Positions 1 to 9,111 are shown, numbered from the stretch's first letter. The stretch is 41,223 nt of DNA from Helicobacter suis (GCF_902196135.1 NZ_CABIKE010000013.1:1-41223); one strand, 5' to 3'. The notes: generated from the letters alone by a model not told the origin. Made by a program: numbers and translations.

Positions 1-258
1 ACTCCCCAGCGTGTTTACCTTTGAAGTAAACAAAAGAAGATTTGGTTAAACGGGTATAAAATTGTGGCTCAGCCTCAAAAGTAACGCCCCGTAATTCTTA
101 TAGTGATCCTTTATAAAAAAATAAAAGTGGTTGTAATGGGATTAAAATAAACTCTAGCTTAAATCTTAGGCGCATACACGCCTGTACTTTTTAAGTTAAT
201 TTTGTGTAGGCTCTAGGTTTCTGAATTAAAAGTTTTAAGCACTTTAAAAAGGATAGCT
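1..258. other. Upstream flank without a supportable gene
   Basis: I see no gene I can support here. A 15-codon open tail on the plus strand ends at the TAA at about 47-49, and a 32-codon open stretch on the minus strand (97 down to 2) runs off the window edge without a start codon. Either could be the end of a neighbouring gene or chance. The last 20 bases hold the AAAAAGGA ribosome binding site of the reductase gene that begins at 259. No clear TATAAT -10 box was found. Confidence 0.4.
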
Positions 259-1395
259 ATGCCAGCAAAACAACCCCATAATCCAAAACGGCGCTCTTTA
301 CTCATTCAAGGGGCGCTAGGTCTCTCTTTACTTTCCTCAGGAATGCTTGAGAGCAAGGTTTCTAAAAATAAACAGCATAGCGCAACTAACAAGCGCTTCT
401 TAGGAAAATTACAGGTTTCTGCTATTGGGCTTGGGGTGCAAAACATGCCTCGCAAATACGATACCTCTGTTCCCTACCGCCCGGAAATGGTTGCTATTAT
501 CCGCCGGGCTTATGAGACGGGGGTTACTTTTTTTGACACCGCGGAAGCTTATGGCCCTTTGGAGTCTGAAAAAATTTTAGGCGAGGCTGTGGCTCCTTTT
601 AGAAAAAAGATTGTGATTGCAACTAAATTTGGCTTTAATGTAGATCCACAAACGGGCAAGCGATCTCCGGGGGTTAATAGCAAACCTGAGCATATTAAGC
701 AGGCTGTGCACCATATGCTCAAGCGCCTGCGTACCGATTATATTGATCTGCTCTACCAGCACCGCGTGGACCCACAAGTGCCTATTGAGGATGTGGCGGG
801 CGTGATTGCAGATTTGATCAAACAGGGGAAGGTTTTGCATTGGGGTTTATCAGAAATGGGTTTGCAAACTCTAAGGCGCGCGCATGCGGCTTTGCCTGTG
901 AGTGCGGTGCAATGTGAATATTCTATGCTGTGGCGCGGGCCTGAAGAGCATATTTTGCCTTTATGTGAGGAATTAGGGATTGGCTTTGTTGCCTGGAGTC
1001 CTTTGGGGGTGCAGTTTTTAACTGGCTGGATTGATTCTAAAACCCGTTTTGCCTCTGGGGATTTTCGCGCCACAGAAACCCGCTTTAATCCGGAAAATAT
1101 AGCCCATAATTTAAAACTTGTTGCCTTACTCAAAACTTGGGCTCAAAGAAAAAACGCCACGCCCGCTCAAATTGCCCTTAGTTGGCTTTTGGCTAAAAAA
1201 CCCTACATTGTGCCTATCCCCGGCACCACAAACAAAGATCATATGCTCCAAAACACCGCCTCTTTAAATGTGAAACTGAGCGCCTCAGAGATGCAAGAAC
1301 TCACACAAGCCCTTGATTCTATAAAGATTCAGGGCAAGCGGCTACCGGATTTTGTACAAGCCCTTTCAGGTGTAGAAGCCGCGCCTAAACATTAG
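259..1395 (+). CDS. Aldo/keto reductase with a Tat-type signal
   Basis: This 378-residue protein is an NADPH-dependent aldo/keto reductase, which reduces aldehydes or ketones; the substrate is not evident. The family tetrad is visible: Asp and Tyr in FFDTAEAYG, Lys in ATKFG and His in LYQHRVD. A cofactor-binding end follows in VPIPGTTN. The N-terminus carries KRRSLL followed by a hydrophobic stretch (residues 11-29), which looks like a twin-arginine export signal, so the enzyme may fold in the cytoplasm and act in the periplasm. The start follows a good AAAAAGGA site. It ends 9 bases before the glycosyltransferase and is probably co-transcribed with it. Family assignment is firm; Tat export is inference. 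Confidence 0.9.
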   Translation: MPAKQPHNPKRRSLLIQGALGLSLLSSGMLESKVSKNKQHSATNKRFLGKLQVSAIGLGVQNMPRKYDTSVPYRPEMVAIIRRAYETGVTFFDTAEAYGPLESEKILGEAVAPFRKKIVIATKFGFNVDPQTGKRSPGVNSKPEHIKQAVHHMLKRLRTDYIDLLYQHRVDPQVPIEDVAGVIADLIKQGKVLHWGLSEMGLQTLRRAHAALPVSAVQCEYSMLWRGPEEHILPLCEELGIGFVAWSPLGVQFLTGWIDSKTRFASGDFRATETRFNPENIAHNLKLVALLKTWAQRKNATPAQIALSWLLAKKPYIVPIPGTTNKDHMLQNTASLNVKLSASEMQELTQALDSIKIQGKRLPDFVQALSGVEAAPKH

Positions 1396-1404
1396 GAGAT
1401 TTTC

Positions 1405-2727
1405 ATGACTATTCTTTTTACCACTGAACAATATTACCCCTTACAAACAGGTTTAGCCAGCGCAGATTATGGGCTTAGCTTAGCACTTGCTAAGGCAGGG
1501 CATTTAGTATATGTGATCACAACAGGCATGTATGGGGAGACAAAAATTACTAGAGAAGGGAAATTAAGTTCTATCTCTAGTGGCAACTTATCTAAAGAGA
1601 TAGTAGAAATTGCACCTAATTTATTTGTATTAGAGTTTAAGATTTCTTGTAAAAATTGGGGAGAATGGGAAGGTGAGACTGAAGAATATCAAAATTTTGT
1701 GCAAAATTTTAAATGCGATTTGCTCATCAATTCAGCTATTTTGACATGGAATACAGATTTTATTTATGACTACCTCCCTTCTTGCCTAGCCAAAAAGAAA
1801 ATATTAAGAAGCCATGGGGAGTATAGCCTTATGCATGGGTGGGCATTAGGGGATAAAGAGAAACTTAAAGATAGCATTAGGCGTTTTATTTTTAGCCCTA
1901 AGCGCTACAAACAAAAATACTACATTGCTTGGCTACGATATAAACTTAAAAAATCTCTTAAACACTATGATTGTGTTTATTTTTTACATAAAAACAGCCA
2001 TGCCTACAATTATCTTAAACCCTATTGTTCTTATATAGATATTCTGCCAAATGGCGTATTTGAAAAAGACATTTGTCCACCTAAAACCATTACAAGCGCC
2101 CTAACAGAACAACAGAACAACAGAACAACAGAACAACAGAACAACAGAACAACAGAACAACAGAACAACAGAACAACAGAACAACTAGCAGACCTTCTTT
2201 TAAAACCCTATGTACTTAATGTGTCTAACTACTATAAAGAGAAAGGGCAGGATTTTGTACTTAGAGCTTACTATTTAAGTCAGGCTAAAATTCCTCTAAT
2301 CTTTATAGGTTCTTTAAATAGGGATAATTTTTTAGAAGAGTTAAAAGAACTTAAAAAACAGCTTGATTTAGAATATGGGTTTAAGGAAGTGTATTTTTTT
2401 CACAGGATCAAACGATCACAGGTGTTAGCTATTTTGCAACAAGCAACGCTATTTTTGCATGGCACTCAAGCTTCCTATGAATGCTTTCCCATGGTCATTT
2501 TAGAGAGCATGCAATTTGGTATCCCCTTTATTTGTACTGATGTGGGTAATGTTAAAGATTTATGTGCAGAACTTGTTGTTAATACTCCAGAACAAATGGC
2601 AGAGAAGATCAATGCACTCTTAGGTAATCCAGACTATTACAACAAGATAACACAAAGATTACATGGCATCATCCAAGAATACACCTACGAGAAAATCGCT
2701 AAAAAGTTAGAGGCTTTGGTAAGCTAA
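1405..2727 (+). CDS. GT4-type glycosyltransferase, probably phase-variable
   Basis: This is a 440-residue glycosyltransferase of the GT-B fold, GT4 family, which transfers a sugar from an activated donor, most likely onto LPS or another surface glycan. The N-terminal acceptor domain starts with ILFTTEQYYPLQTG. The C-terminal donor domain (from about residue 268) has the EX7E motif in YECFPMVILES and a DVGNV stretch. Between the domains, residues 234-261 are a low-complexity repeat of NNRTTEQQ encoded by ten 8-bp units. Because 8 is not a multiple of 3, loss or gain of one unit shifts the frame and truncates the protein before the donor domain. With ten copies the gene is in frame (ON). The start follows an AGGAG site. 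The exact sugar and acceptor cannot be told. Confidence 0.88.
   Translation: MTILFTTEQYYPLQTGLASADYGLSLALAKAGHLVYVITTGMYGETKITREGKLSSISSGNLSKEIVEIAPNLFVLEFKISCKNWGEWEGETEEYQNFVQNFKCDLLINSAILTWNTDFIYDYLPSCLAKKKILRSHGEYSLMHGWALGDKEKLKDSIRRFIFSPKRYKQKYYIAWLRYKLKKSLKHYDCVYFLHKNSHAYNYLKPYCSYIDILPNGVFEKDICPPKTITSALTEQQNNRTTEQQNNRTTEQQNNRTTEQLADLLLKPYVLNVSNYYKEKGQDFVLRAYYLSQAKIPLIFIGSLNRDNFLEELKELKKQLDLEYGFKEVYFFHRIKRSQVLAILQQATLFLHGTQASYECFPMVILESMQFGIPFICTDVGNVKDLCAELVVNTPEQMAEKINALLGNPDYYNKITQRLHGIIQEYTYEKIAKKLEALVS
2103..2185 (+). repeat. Ten tandem copies of octanucleotide AACAGAAC
   Basis: Ten perfect head-to-tail copies of AACAGAAC fill 2103-2182, followed by a partial AAC. The tract lies inside the glycosyltransferase gene. 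All three frames are open through the repeat and give the same cycling peptide. With eleven copies the new frame meets TAG at 2186-2188; with nine copies it meets TAA at 2217-2219. This is the typical make-up of a slipped-strand contingency locus. Confidence 0.97.
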
Positions 2728-2757
2728 AAATCTTTGGTAAAAAGCATATGGCACATC

Positions 2758-3666
2758 CTAAAGCGTTTGGGCTAGAATTTCTTGAGCGCCTTGAGCTAAA
2801 AATCTATCTAGTAGAGATTCAAGAAGTGTATTAGCCTGTTTTGCTAATCCTTGAATCTTTTCTTTAATAACCCAACTCCCATCAACAAGCCCCACAACCG
2901 CGTATATTTCTAGTTGATCTCCTTTTAAAGAAGCGTGCACGCCAATGGGGACTTGACACCCGCCCCCCAGTTTTTTAACAAATAAGCGCTCCACACCGCA
3001 AAGAAACGCGCTAGTAGAATCATTAAGACCGGCTATTGTATTAAATAAGGGGTGATTAGTGCACATTTCTACCCCCAAAGCCCCCTGCCCCATACAAGGA
3101 ATCATTTCCTCAAGCTCAAAGGGAATCTGATAGGGTACTTTAATCCCTAAACGCTCCACCCCCGCACAGGCTAGTACAATGCCATCAAATTCCCCTGCCT
3201 CTAGCCGTTTTAAACGGGTTTGCACATTGCCCCGTAAACTTAAAGTATCTAGATCGGGGCGTTTTCTTTTAAGTTGCATAGAACGCCGTAAAGAAGTCGT
3301 GCCCACTTTGGCCTCTTGTGGCAAATCCTTAAAACTTGAGTGTTTAAAACTTAAAAAACAATCCCTAGCATCTGCACGCGCACTTATACAAGCTAAATCC
3401 AAAGGTTCTACAAACTCTACGGGTACATCTTTAAGCGAATGTACCGCTAAATCTATATCTTTACTCAGCAACAACTCTTCAAGTTCTTTAGTAAAAAGCC
3501 CCTTGCCTCCAATTTTGGCTAAAGGTACATCTAAGATTTTATCCCCCTTAGTCTTAACCACCTCAATAACACTTAAAAGCCCTAAACTTTCTAGCTGAGT
3601 TTGGATATAGCGCGCTTGCCACAAAGCTAAAGCACTCCCACGACTCCCAATAATTAGAGGTTTCAT
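2758..3666 (-). CDS. hemC: Porphobilinogen deaminase (hydroxymethylbilane synthase)
   Basis: This 302-residue cytoplasmic enzyme joins four porphobilinogen molecules into hydroxymethylbilane for haem synthesis. The N-terminus (IGSRGSALALWQA) is typical. The catalytic Asp lies in HSLKDVP (near residue 80), the cofactor-binding arginines in TTSLRRSMQLKRKRP, and the dipyrromethane-bearing Cys is Cys237 in LGGGCQVPIG. Length is normal for the family. Its start overlaps the stop of the fxsA-like gene by 4 bases (ATGA), so it is the last gene of the hemA-proS-fxsA-hemC series. It ends 30 bases from the convergent glycosyltransferase. Confidence 0.97.
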   Translation of the reverse strand: MKPLIIGSRGSALALWQARYIQTQLESLGLLSVIEVVKTKGDKILDVPLAKIGGKGLFTKELEELLLSKDIDLAVHSLKDVPVEFVEPLDLACISARADARDCFLSFKHSSFKDLPQEAKVGTTSLRRSMQLKRKRPDLDTLSLRGNVQTRLKRLEAGEFDGIVLACAGVERLGIKVPYQIPFELEEMIPCMGQGALGVEMCTNHPLFNTIAGLNDSTSAFLCGVERLFVKKLGGGCQVPIGVHASLKGDQLEIYAVVGLVDGSWVIKEKIQGLAKQANTLLESLLDRFLAQGAQEILAQTL

Positions 3667-4016
3667 TTCTCTTTATCCAACACTTCCACATCAATAACCC
3701 CCTCCTCTTGATTTCTTCTTTGGGGGCGTATGGAGGCTATTAAAATTAAAATGACTCCAAAAATATCACAAAGTACCCCGGGTAAAAGCAATAAAAGCCC
3801 GCCAAAACTGCGTAAAACAAAGTCCTCAGCAAAAGAGATATTCCTGATATTTTTTAGATCTTCAAAGGGATTTTTAAAAAGCAAGACCCCCCCTATAAAC
3901 CCGCTAATAGCCACCTCTAGCAAAAAGATAAATAAGCCTAAATGCTGGATAACACTTAGCACCAACAAGAACTCTATGACAATATAAAACAAGCCCACAA
4001 TAAAGATAAAAGGCAT
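3663..4016 (-). CDS. FxsA-like membrane protein
   Basis: This 117-residue inner-membrane protein resembles the FxsA family, best known for relieving phage T7 exclusion in E. coli when overproduced; its normal role is unknown. Two hydrophobic stretches near residues 2-46 and another near 70-92 are visible, with the family-like LLLLPGVLCDIFGVILI segment. The C-terminal tail is charged and cytoplasmic-looking. It starts directly after the proS stop and overlaps hemC by 4 bases, so translation is probably coupled. The family call rests on the LPG...D..G pattern and the membrane layout. Confidence 0.75.
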   Translation of the reverse strand: MPFIFIVGLFYIVIEFLLVLSVIQHLGLFIFLLEVAISGFIGGVLLFKNPFEDLKNIRNISFAEDFVLRSFGGLLLLLPGVLCDIFGVILILIASIRPQRRNQEEGVIDVEVLDKEK

Positions 4017-5747
4017 TTAGCGCGCCTTTAAAATGTCTATAAGTTGTGTGCGCTTTACTATTTGCTTGCTCAGTCCCTCGCGTTTGATGAGTTCTAAATG
4101 GCCTACTTTGGCCTCTTTACCTACAATAAGGGCATAAGAGCTGCCGATACGCTCAAAATCTATCATTTTAGCCCCAAAGCGCAGGTTGCGATCGTCTAAA
4201 AGTACATCTACACCCGCCTCTAGTAATTCTTGATACAGAGTTTGCGCTAGGGCTACTAATTCTGTATCTTTACTATTAGCCACCACCAGCACTACCTCAA
4301 AAGGCGCGCTCTCTAAACTCCACACACAGCCCTTTGAATCGCTTTTTTGTTCTAAAATTGCGGGAAGTAAACGGCTCACCCCAATCCCATAACAGCCCAT
4401 TTCAAAAAAGGCCGCTTCCCCCTCTGTATTTAAAAAGCTAGCCCCTAAATTTTTAGCATAGGTATTTCCTAGCTGGAAAATATGCCCCACTTCTATACTT
4501 TTATGTTGTTCTAAGTTTCCCTGACATTTTGGACATAAATCCTGTTCTCTTACAGCGGCAATATCTTGATAGTTTAAGCCTTCAAAGGTGGCCAAATCCA
4601 CGCCCACAAAGTGCATTTCTTTTTCATTAGCCCCACAAATTAAGCTATTAGCCTCCTCTAAATCACAATCAAAGATCACTAAAGCATCCGGTAAAATATG
4701 TTTAAGCCCATAGGGTCCCATGTAGCCGGGGAATAAGCCTGCTTGCTCTAAAGTTTTAGCGCTTAGCTCCTCTAAACTTAAAGCCCGCTGAGTACAGAGG
4801 CGATTAATGGCGTTTAAAGCTTTCGTCTCCTCTAAAAAATCATCTCCTCTTAGAAAGAAAAAGACAATTTGTGTAGCGCGATCCTCAAATAAAACCTGCT
4901 TAGCAATGGCCTTAATTGTAAAAAAAGGATCTACTTTAAAAAAGGCGCTTAAGGTTTCTATAGTGGGGGTGTTTGGGGTAGGGAATTTAGCAAAAGAGGC
5001 CTTAGGGACATTGTCTGGCTCACAGCGTTTAGCACGCCTAGCTATCTCAATATTGGCTGCATACGAGCAATTTGTACAAGCAATAATACTATCCTCCCCA
5101 CACTCTGCTAGTACCACAAACTCTTTACTTTTATTGCCCCCAATAGCCCCGCTATCAGCCTGTACAACCCTAAAATCTAAACCTAGCCGTGTAAAAATTC
5201 TGCTATACACCTGCTCCATTGCCTCAAATTCGCGCTCTAAATCCTGCGTACTCACATGGAAACTATAGCTATCTTTCATAATGAATTCACGCGCGCGCAT
5301 CAAGCCAAAACGGGGGCGAATCTCATCTCTAAATTTGGTATGAATCTGGTAAAGATGTAGGGGTAATTGCTTATAACTTTGCACAAAACCCTTCACCACT
5401 TCCACCGCCACTTCCTCATGGGTAGGACCTAGTACAAAGGGGTAACTTTTGCGATCTTTAAAAACTAATAACTCCTGCCCGTATTTATGTAGCCTTTTGC
5501 TCTGCTCCCATAAACTTGCCGGCGTGATAAAATTAAACATGCACTCCTGCGCGCCATGTTTATCCATCTCCTCTTTAATGATGTTTTTAATCTTAGAAAG
5601 CACCTTTTGCCCTAAGGGTAGAAAGCTATAAATGCCACTGCCTATTTGTTTGATAAAACCGGCCTGAATCAAAAACTGGTGGCTTTTTAAAACCGCGTCT
5701 TTGGGGGGCTCTTTAAGAGAGGGGGCAAAGAGAGTAGAGTAGCGCAT
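4017..5747 (-). CDS. proS: Prolyl-tRNA synthetase
   Basis: This 576-residue class II synthetase charges tRNA-Pro with proline in the cytoplasm. It has the bacterial ProS layout: a catalytic core with motif 2 around [25 protein letters not shown] split by an inserted editing-type domain (about residues 225-380), a second core part with [17 protein letters not shown] motif 3 ([15 protein letters not shown]), and an anticodon-binding domain from about residue 470. Length fits the family. Its ATG shares one base with the hemA stop (TAATG), pointing to coupled translation. The matching tRNA-Pro(UGG) gene lies at 35659. Confidence 0.97.
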   Translation of the reverse strand: MRYSTLFAPSLKEPPKDAVLKSHQFLIQAGFIKQIGSGIYSFLPLGQKVLSKIKNIIKEEMDKHGAQECMFNFITPASLWEQSKRLHKYGQELLVFKDRKSYPFVLGPTHEEVAVEVVKGFVQSYKQLPLHLYQIHTKFRDEIRPRFGLMRAREFIMKDSYSFHVSTQDLEREFEAMEQVYSRIFTRLGLDFRVVQADSGAIGGNKSKEFVVLAECGEDSIIACTNCSYAANIEIARRAKRCEPDNVPKASFAKFPTPNTPTIETLSAFFKVDPFFTIKAIAKQVLFEDRATQIVFFFLRGDDFLEETKALNAINRLCTQRALSLEELSAKTLEQAGLFPGYMGPYGLKHILPDALVIFDCDLEEANSLICGANEKEMHFVGVDLATFEGLNYQDIAAVREQDLCPKCQGNLEQHKSIEVGHIFQLGNTYAKNLGASFLNTEGEAAFFEMGCYGIGVSRLLPAILEQKSDSKGCVWSLESAPFEVVLVVANSKDTELVALAQTLYQELLEAGVDVLLDDRNLRFGAKMIDFERIGSSYALIVGKEAKVGHLELIKREGLSKQIVKRTQLIDILKAR

Positions 5748-7045
5748 TAAAGTCCTTTGCTATATTCGCAGTGATAGGCGTTTAAAAACATGTTTTCGCC
5801 TCCTAAATTAAAGAGGTTTTTAAGGCATTCGCTAAGCATATCTCCCTCCTCTTTGTGGGCGTTTTTCTTTAAAACGGCTGTGGGGTGGTGTAAAAAGGTG
5901 TTAAAGGCATTGTGTAAAATCTTAGCCACGCTCTCACCCTGCTCTTGTGGGATATAGCCCTTTTTAAGCGCTTTGTTAAGCTCCTTTAAAGCAGCTTCTT
6001 TAGCCAGCTCTCTAAGCCCCTTAATGAGTGGATCAAGTTCTAAGGTTTGTAGCCATTCTAAAAACTTCATTGTATAAGCGCCCACAATCCCGTAGGCTTT
6101 TCTTCTATCCTGTTCGCGCTCCTCTAGATGTTTAGCAATCACGCCCTTTAAATCATCTATGCTATAAAGCCAAATCTGTGTATCTTTTGGATCTTCTATG
6201 TCTCTTGGCACGGCTAAATCAAACCAAAAGCGCCGAAAGGCTGTAGACTCTAGCATATTAGGCGTGATCAAGGGGGTTTTAGACCTTGTAGCACTGAAAA
6301 CAAAAGGGCAAACATTTAAAAGCGTGTTGAGATTTTCTAGCCCGTGTACTTCTAAATTTTCTGATCCAAGTGTTTGGGCAAAAGTGCGAGCATTTTCAAG
6401 ACTGCGGTTGCACAGCGCCACTTCAAAGCCCTTAGAAAGTAGATGTTTACACACCAGTTGCCCCATCTCCCCTACACCCACTACTAAAGCTTTTTTAGGC
6501 AGTTTTTCACTCTCTAAGACTTCTAAAGCCTGCTTAACAGCCATAGAGGCAATAGAAACCACCTGAGCCGAAATAGCGGTGGTGTTGCGCACGCTAGCTG
6601 CGCATTTAAAAGCAAAGTGAGCTAGCCTACTTAAATGTTTGCCACAAAGCTTAGCCTCTAAACATGTTTTATACGCGCTTTTAAATTGTCCAGTGATTTG
6701 GGTTTCACCCACCACCATGCTCTCTAAACTACTCACCACAGAAAAGGTATGGTGGATTGCCTGATTATGGGCGTGTACAACGCTTTTTTCTTGTAACAAA
6801 GTAAGGGGCATATTTTTAGCGCGGGCAAGAGATTCTAAGATCACAGGCACACTCTCTAAAGCCCCAAAAATATAAAATTCCATGCGGTTACAAGTCGCAA
6901 GGGCCATGATCTCTTGCATAGCGCTATGCTGTTTAAGCGCGCTTAGAAATTCTAAAAGACTTTTTTCTGAAAAGGCAAGCTGCTCGCGCAACTCAACGGG
7001 GAGATTTTGATGGGTGAAACTCACAACCACATACCCGCTATTCAC
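5747..7045 (-). CDS. hemA: Glutamyl-tRNA reductase
   Basis: This enzyme reduces Glu-tRNA(Glu) to glutamate-1-semialdehyde with NADPH, the first committed step of the C5 route to haem. At 432 residues it has the catalytic domain with [11 protein letters not shown] and the nucleophile Cys52 in ATCNRMEFY, the GETQITGQ motif, a Rossmann NADPH domain starting at [12 protein letters not shown] (near residue 184), and a C-terminal helical dimerisation domain. It lies 12 bases downstream of the prenyl synthase gene and overlaps proS by one base. With hemC three genes on, this cluster supplies two early steps of tetrapyrrole synthesis. Confidence 0.97.
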   Translation of the reverse strand: MNSGYVVVSFTHQNLPVELREQLAFSEKSLLEFLSALKQHSAMQEIMALATCNRMEFYIFGALESVPVILESLARAKNMPLTLLQEKSVVHAHNQAIHHTFSVVSSLESMVVGETQITGQFKSAYKTCLEAKLCGKHLSRLAHFAFKCAASVRNTTAISAQVVSIASMAVKQALEVLESEKLPKKALVVGVGEMGQLVCKHLLSKGFEVALCNRSLENARTFAQTLGSENLEVHGLENLNTLLNVCPFVFSATRSKTPLITPNMLESTAFRRFWFDLAVPRDIEDPKDTQIWLYSIDDLKGVIAKHLEEREQDRRKAYGIVGAYTMKFLEWLQTLELDPLIKGLRELAKEAALKELNKALKKGYIPQEQGESVAKILHNAFNTFLHHPTAVLKKNAHKEEGDMLSECLKNLFNLGGENMFLNAYHCEYSKGL

Positions 7046-7056
7046 AAAAAGCCTCC

Positions 7057-7962
7057 CTAAAATGTTCTCTCTAAAATAGTATTAGCCATGCGCTCTAAAG
7101 CCACATTACCCTCGCCACTAATGGCCTCTAGCGCCAAGTCAACATAACCCCTTGCCTCTTTTAAAACCTCTTGAGCAATGCCAAATTCTTTAAATTTCTC
7201 CAAACACCACTCTTGTACCTCCTCACTCTCTACTTTAAAATAGGAGGCTAATTTTTTCTGATCGGCTAGATTGAGTTTTTGGTATAAAAGAATATAGGGC
7301 AGAGTACTTTTACCCTCTTTAAAATCACTCAAAGCAGGTTTGCCTAGAACCTCTTGAGACTGGGTAATATCTAGCAAATCATCTACTATTTGAAAAGCCA
7401 TTCCAAAATGCCGCCCAAAATCCCTATACTTAGAGGGCTTTAAACCCTGCAAAAGCGCAGCCCCACAGCTACTAGCCGCAATTAAAGAAGCGCTTTTATC
7501 CTCTATAGTGTCTAAATAGAGTGTTTTATCCGGATTAAAGGCTAAACAACCCTGTACATCTTTAATTTCTCCGCGCGAGAGCTCTACCACACTTTGGGCT
7601 ATGAGTTGTACTATTTCTTTACTAAAATTAGCCAATTGGCAAAAAGCCTTAGAGTAAAACACATCGCCTAACATGATCGCATTGGTGTTTCCAAAAGTGG
7701 CGTTAAGCGAGGGGTTGCCTCGCCTAGTTTGGGCGTGATCGATCACATCATCATGGAGTAAAGAAGCACTTTGAATCATCTCTATAATGGCGCAAAAGTC
7801 CACAATCTGGGGGTGATCAGAACAGATAGCTAAAATAAGTTGGCTTCTTAACATCTTACCCTGCCCTAGATTTTGTACCATCTTTAAAACCTGTGGGCTT
7901 TTAACCTCCTCTAAAAAGGTTTGTATTCTGGCCTGAATGGCCGAAATTAATTTGGAAGCCAT
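7057..7962 (-). CDS. ispB: Polyprenyl diphosphate synthase (octaprenyl type)
   Basis: This 301-residue trans-prenyltransferase elongates farnesyl diphosphate with isopentenyl units to make the side chain of menaquinone. The first Asp-rich motif is LLHDDVIDHAQTRRG and the second is QIVDDLLDI; the substrate-binding GQGKMLRSQL stretch lies near residue 33. Chain length is not certain from sequence alone; octaprenyl/heptaprenyl is expected for a quinone side chain and fits its place by H. pylori synteny. Its start overlaps the end of the upstream small secreted-protein gene by 16 bases. Confidence 0.88.
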   Translation of the reverse strand: MASKLISAIQARIQTFLEEVKSPQVLKMVQNLGQGKMLRSQLILAICSDHPQIVDFCAIIEMIQSASLLHDDVIDHAQTRRGNPSLNATFGNTNAIMLGDVFYSKAFCQLANFSKEIVQLIAQSVVELSRGEIKDVQGCLAFNPDKTLYLDTIEDKSASLIAASSCGAALLQGLKPSKYRDFGRHFGMAFQIVDDLLDITQSQEVLGKPALSDFKEGKSTLPYILLYQKLNLADQKKLASYFKVESEEVQEWCLEKFKEFGIAQEVLKEARGYVDLALEAISGEGNVALERMANTILERTF

Positions 7963-8330
7963 AAAAGCTTTTTAGAGGCGCGTACATGCAAAGTAGCGCT
8001 TTCCTCTTTGCTATCAAAATTTTTAAAGGTGATGAGAAAAAAAAGCGGAGTTTTATCTGTGCTATGCAGTTGCTTAAAAATCTCTTTTCTAAAGCTGTTG
8101 CGCTGGAAATCTTTATATAAAATAAACTGATAGGGGAATTGGTTAAAATGCAAATGCACCACTAACCCCTTATCTTTGTAGAGCGTCCAGCGCACAGATA
8201 AAGGTTTTTTAAATTTTTGTAGCTGCAAAGTCCCGCTAAAAGTTTGATCTTTTTTAAGGGTGATGAGCTGATCAAGGGATTTACAAAAAAGCAAAGGAGT
8301 ACAACACAACACGAGCAAAAGCCTACTCAT
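7947..8330 (-). CDS. Small secreted protein of unknown function
   Basis: I do not recognise this 127-residue protein. Residues 1-16 (MSRLLLVLCCTPLLFC) look like a Sec signal peptide; the cysteine at 16 could be mistaken for a lipobox but the spacing LLFC is not convincing without a check. The rest alternates short hydrophobic and charged stretches, suggesting beta structure. The gene is wedged between the DUF2018 gene (8-base overlap) and the prenyl synthase (16-base overlap), so it is surely part of the same transcription unit. A position-equivalent small gene exists next to ispB in H. pylori as I recall. Confidence 0.7.
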   Translation of the reverse strand: MSRLLLVLCCTPLLFCKSLDQLITLKKDQTFSGTLQLQKFKKPLSVRWTLYKDKGLVVHLHFNQFPYQFILYKDFQRNSFRKEIFKQLHSTDKTPLFFLITFKNFDSKEESATLHVRASKKLLWLPN

Positions 8331-8598
8331 GCCCGCTTAAAATGCGCGCCATAGAATCAATAGCTAAATCTACCTTGCGGGCGTGTATGCGATCTTGCAA
8401 AGCAGAATCAAGGCGGTTTTGCTGACAAAGGGCGTTAAATTTTTCTAAAAGCCCCTCTTCTTCAAGCAAAAGTTCGCATAGCGCGCGCGTCTCTAAAAGT
8501 TTGTCCAATTCCTCAAAAGAGCGCTTAAAACTCGCATGCACGATCACCTCCGCCCATTTTTCTAATGGATCGCCCTCAAAGACTTCTAAATCATCCAT
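8323..8598 (-). CDS. DUF2018-type protein, homologue of H. pylori HP0242
   Basis: This 91-residue, almost wholly helical, acidic protein matches the DUF2018 family, whose H. pylori member (HP0242, from memory) forms an intertwined, knotted homodimer of helices. The recognisable parts are the N-terminal FEGDPLEKWAEVI, the middle ELDKLLETRALCELLLEE and the C-terminal KVDLAIDSMARIL. No enzyme motif, signal peptide or membrane segment is present, so it is presumably cytoplasmic; its role is unknown. Its start overlaps the napA stop by one base (TAATG) and its end overlaps the next gene by 8 bases. Confidence 0.82.
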   Translation of the reverse strand: MDDLEVFEGDPLEKWAEVIVHASFKRSFEELDKLLETRALCELLLEEEGLLEKFNALCQQNRLDSALQDRIHARKVDLAIDSMARILSGHE

Positions 8599-9038
8599 TA
8601 AGCCAAACTCGCCTTAAGCATCCAGATAGATTTTTGTAATTTAGCCAGCTGTTCATCAGCATAAGCTGTAGTTACGGCGTCTTTTGCATGGTCTGCTACT
8701 TCAGAGAGTTCTTTAAAATGTTCCTCTAAATGTTCATAATCTTTCAAAATAGCCTCAAAAACTTCTTTAGAGTGGAAGTGGTGTTTACTCTCTTCCTTGA
8801 CATGGGCTAGCTCTAGGGCTTCTGATAAAGTAACCACAGGTACATGGCCTAGCTGAACTACCCTTTCGGCTAAATCATCAAACATGTCTGCAAATCCCTC
8901 ATACACTTCTTGGGTGAATTTATGCACGGGGAAAAAATCAGAGCCCTTTACATTCCAATGGAAGTTGTGGAGTTTTACGAATAAAACAAGGCTATCGGCC
9001 TGAAGTTGTTTGAGTAAGTCAACTGTTTTTGCTTTCAT
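8598..9038 (-). CDS. napA: Neutrophil-activating protein, Dps-family ferritin
   Basis: NapA is a dodecameric mini-ferritin that oxidises and stores iron, protects DNA from peroxide, and in H. pylori activates neutrophils. At 146 residues it is the usual length. The ferroxidase ligands shared across a two-fold axis are visible as His27, His39, Asp54 and Glu58 in NFHWNV, FPVHKF and [10 protein letters not shown], matching the H. pylori set with a two-residue offset. The start follows an AAAAAAAGGGAA site. It sits 73 bases downstream of flgS, in a gap with a palindrome and two TAGAAT boxes that may let it be transcribed independently. Confidence 0.95.
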   Translation of the reverse strand: MKAKTVDLLKQLQADSLVLFVKLHNFHWNVKGSDFFPVHKFTQEVYEGFADMFDDLAERVVQLGHVPVVTLSEALELAHVKEESKHHFHSKEVFEAILKDYEHLEEHFKELSEVADHAKDAVTTAYADEQLAKLQKSIWMLKASLA

Positions 9039-9066
9039 CTATTCCCTTTTTTTAATTTCACTGATT

Positions 9067-9088
9067 CTAGCCAGCTGGGGAATTCTAG
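9067..9088. promoter_or_regulatory. Palindrome and TAGAAT boxes upstream of napA
   Basis: The gap between flgS and napA contains the perfect 8-bp palindrome CCAGCTGG (9071-9078) flanked by CTAG at 9067-9070 and 9085-9088. On the minus strand the same segment reads as two copies of GGCTAGAAT, whose TAGAAT hexamers lie 31 and 49 bases before the napA start and could act as -10 boxes. An operator role (iron or peroxide control) is inference only. Confidence 0.35.
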
Positions 9089-9111
9089 CCTAAAATGATT
9101 AATACAAACTT

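Noticed and set aside
1-97. Minus-strand open stretch of 32 codons and a 15-codon plus-strand tail at the window edge.
   Set aside because: No start codon in the minus frame, both too short, and no family I recognise; chance cannot be excluded.
753-1133. A 126-codon minus-strand open frame inside the reductase gene.
   Set aside because: Shadow of a well-conserved aldo/keto reductase.
2103-2185. CRISPR-like array.
   Set aside because: Eight-base units with no spacers, inside a coding frame; it is a simple tandem repeat.
4807-5268. A 153-codon open frame on the plus strand opposite proS.
   Set aside because: proS is intact and conserved through this region; the opposite frame is Ser/Lys-rich low-quality sequence.
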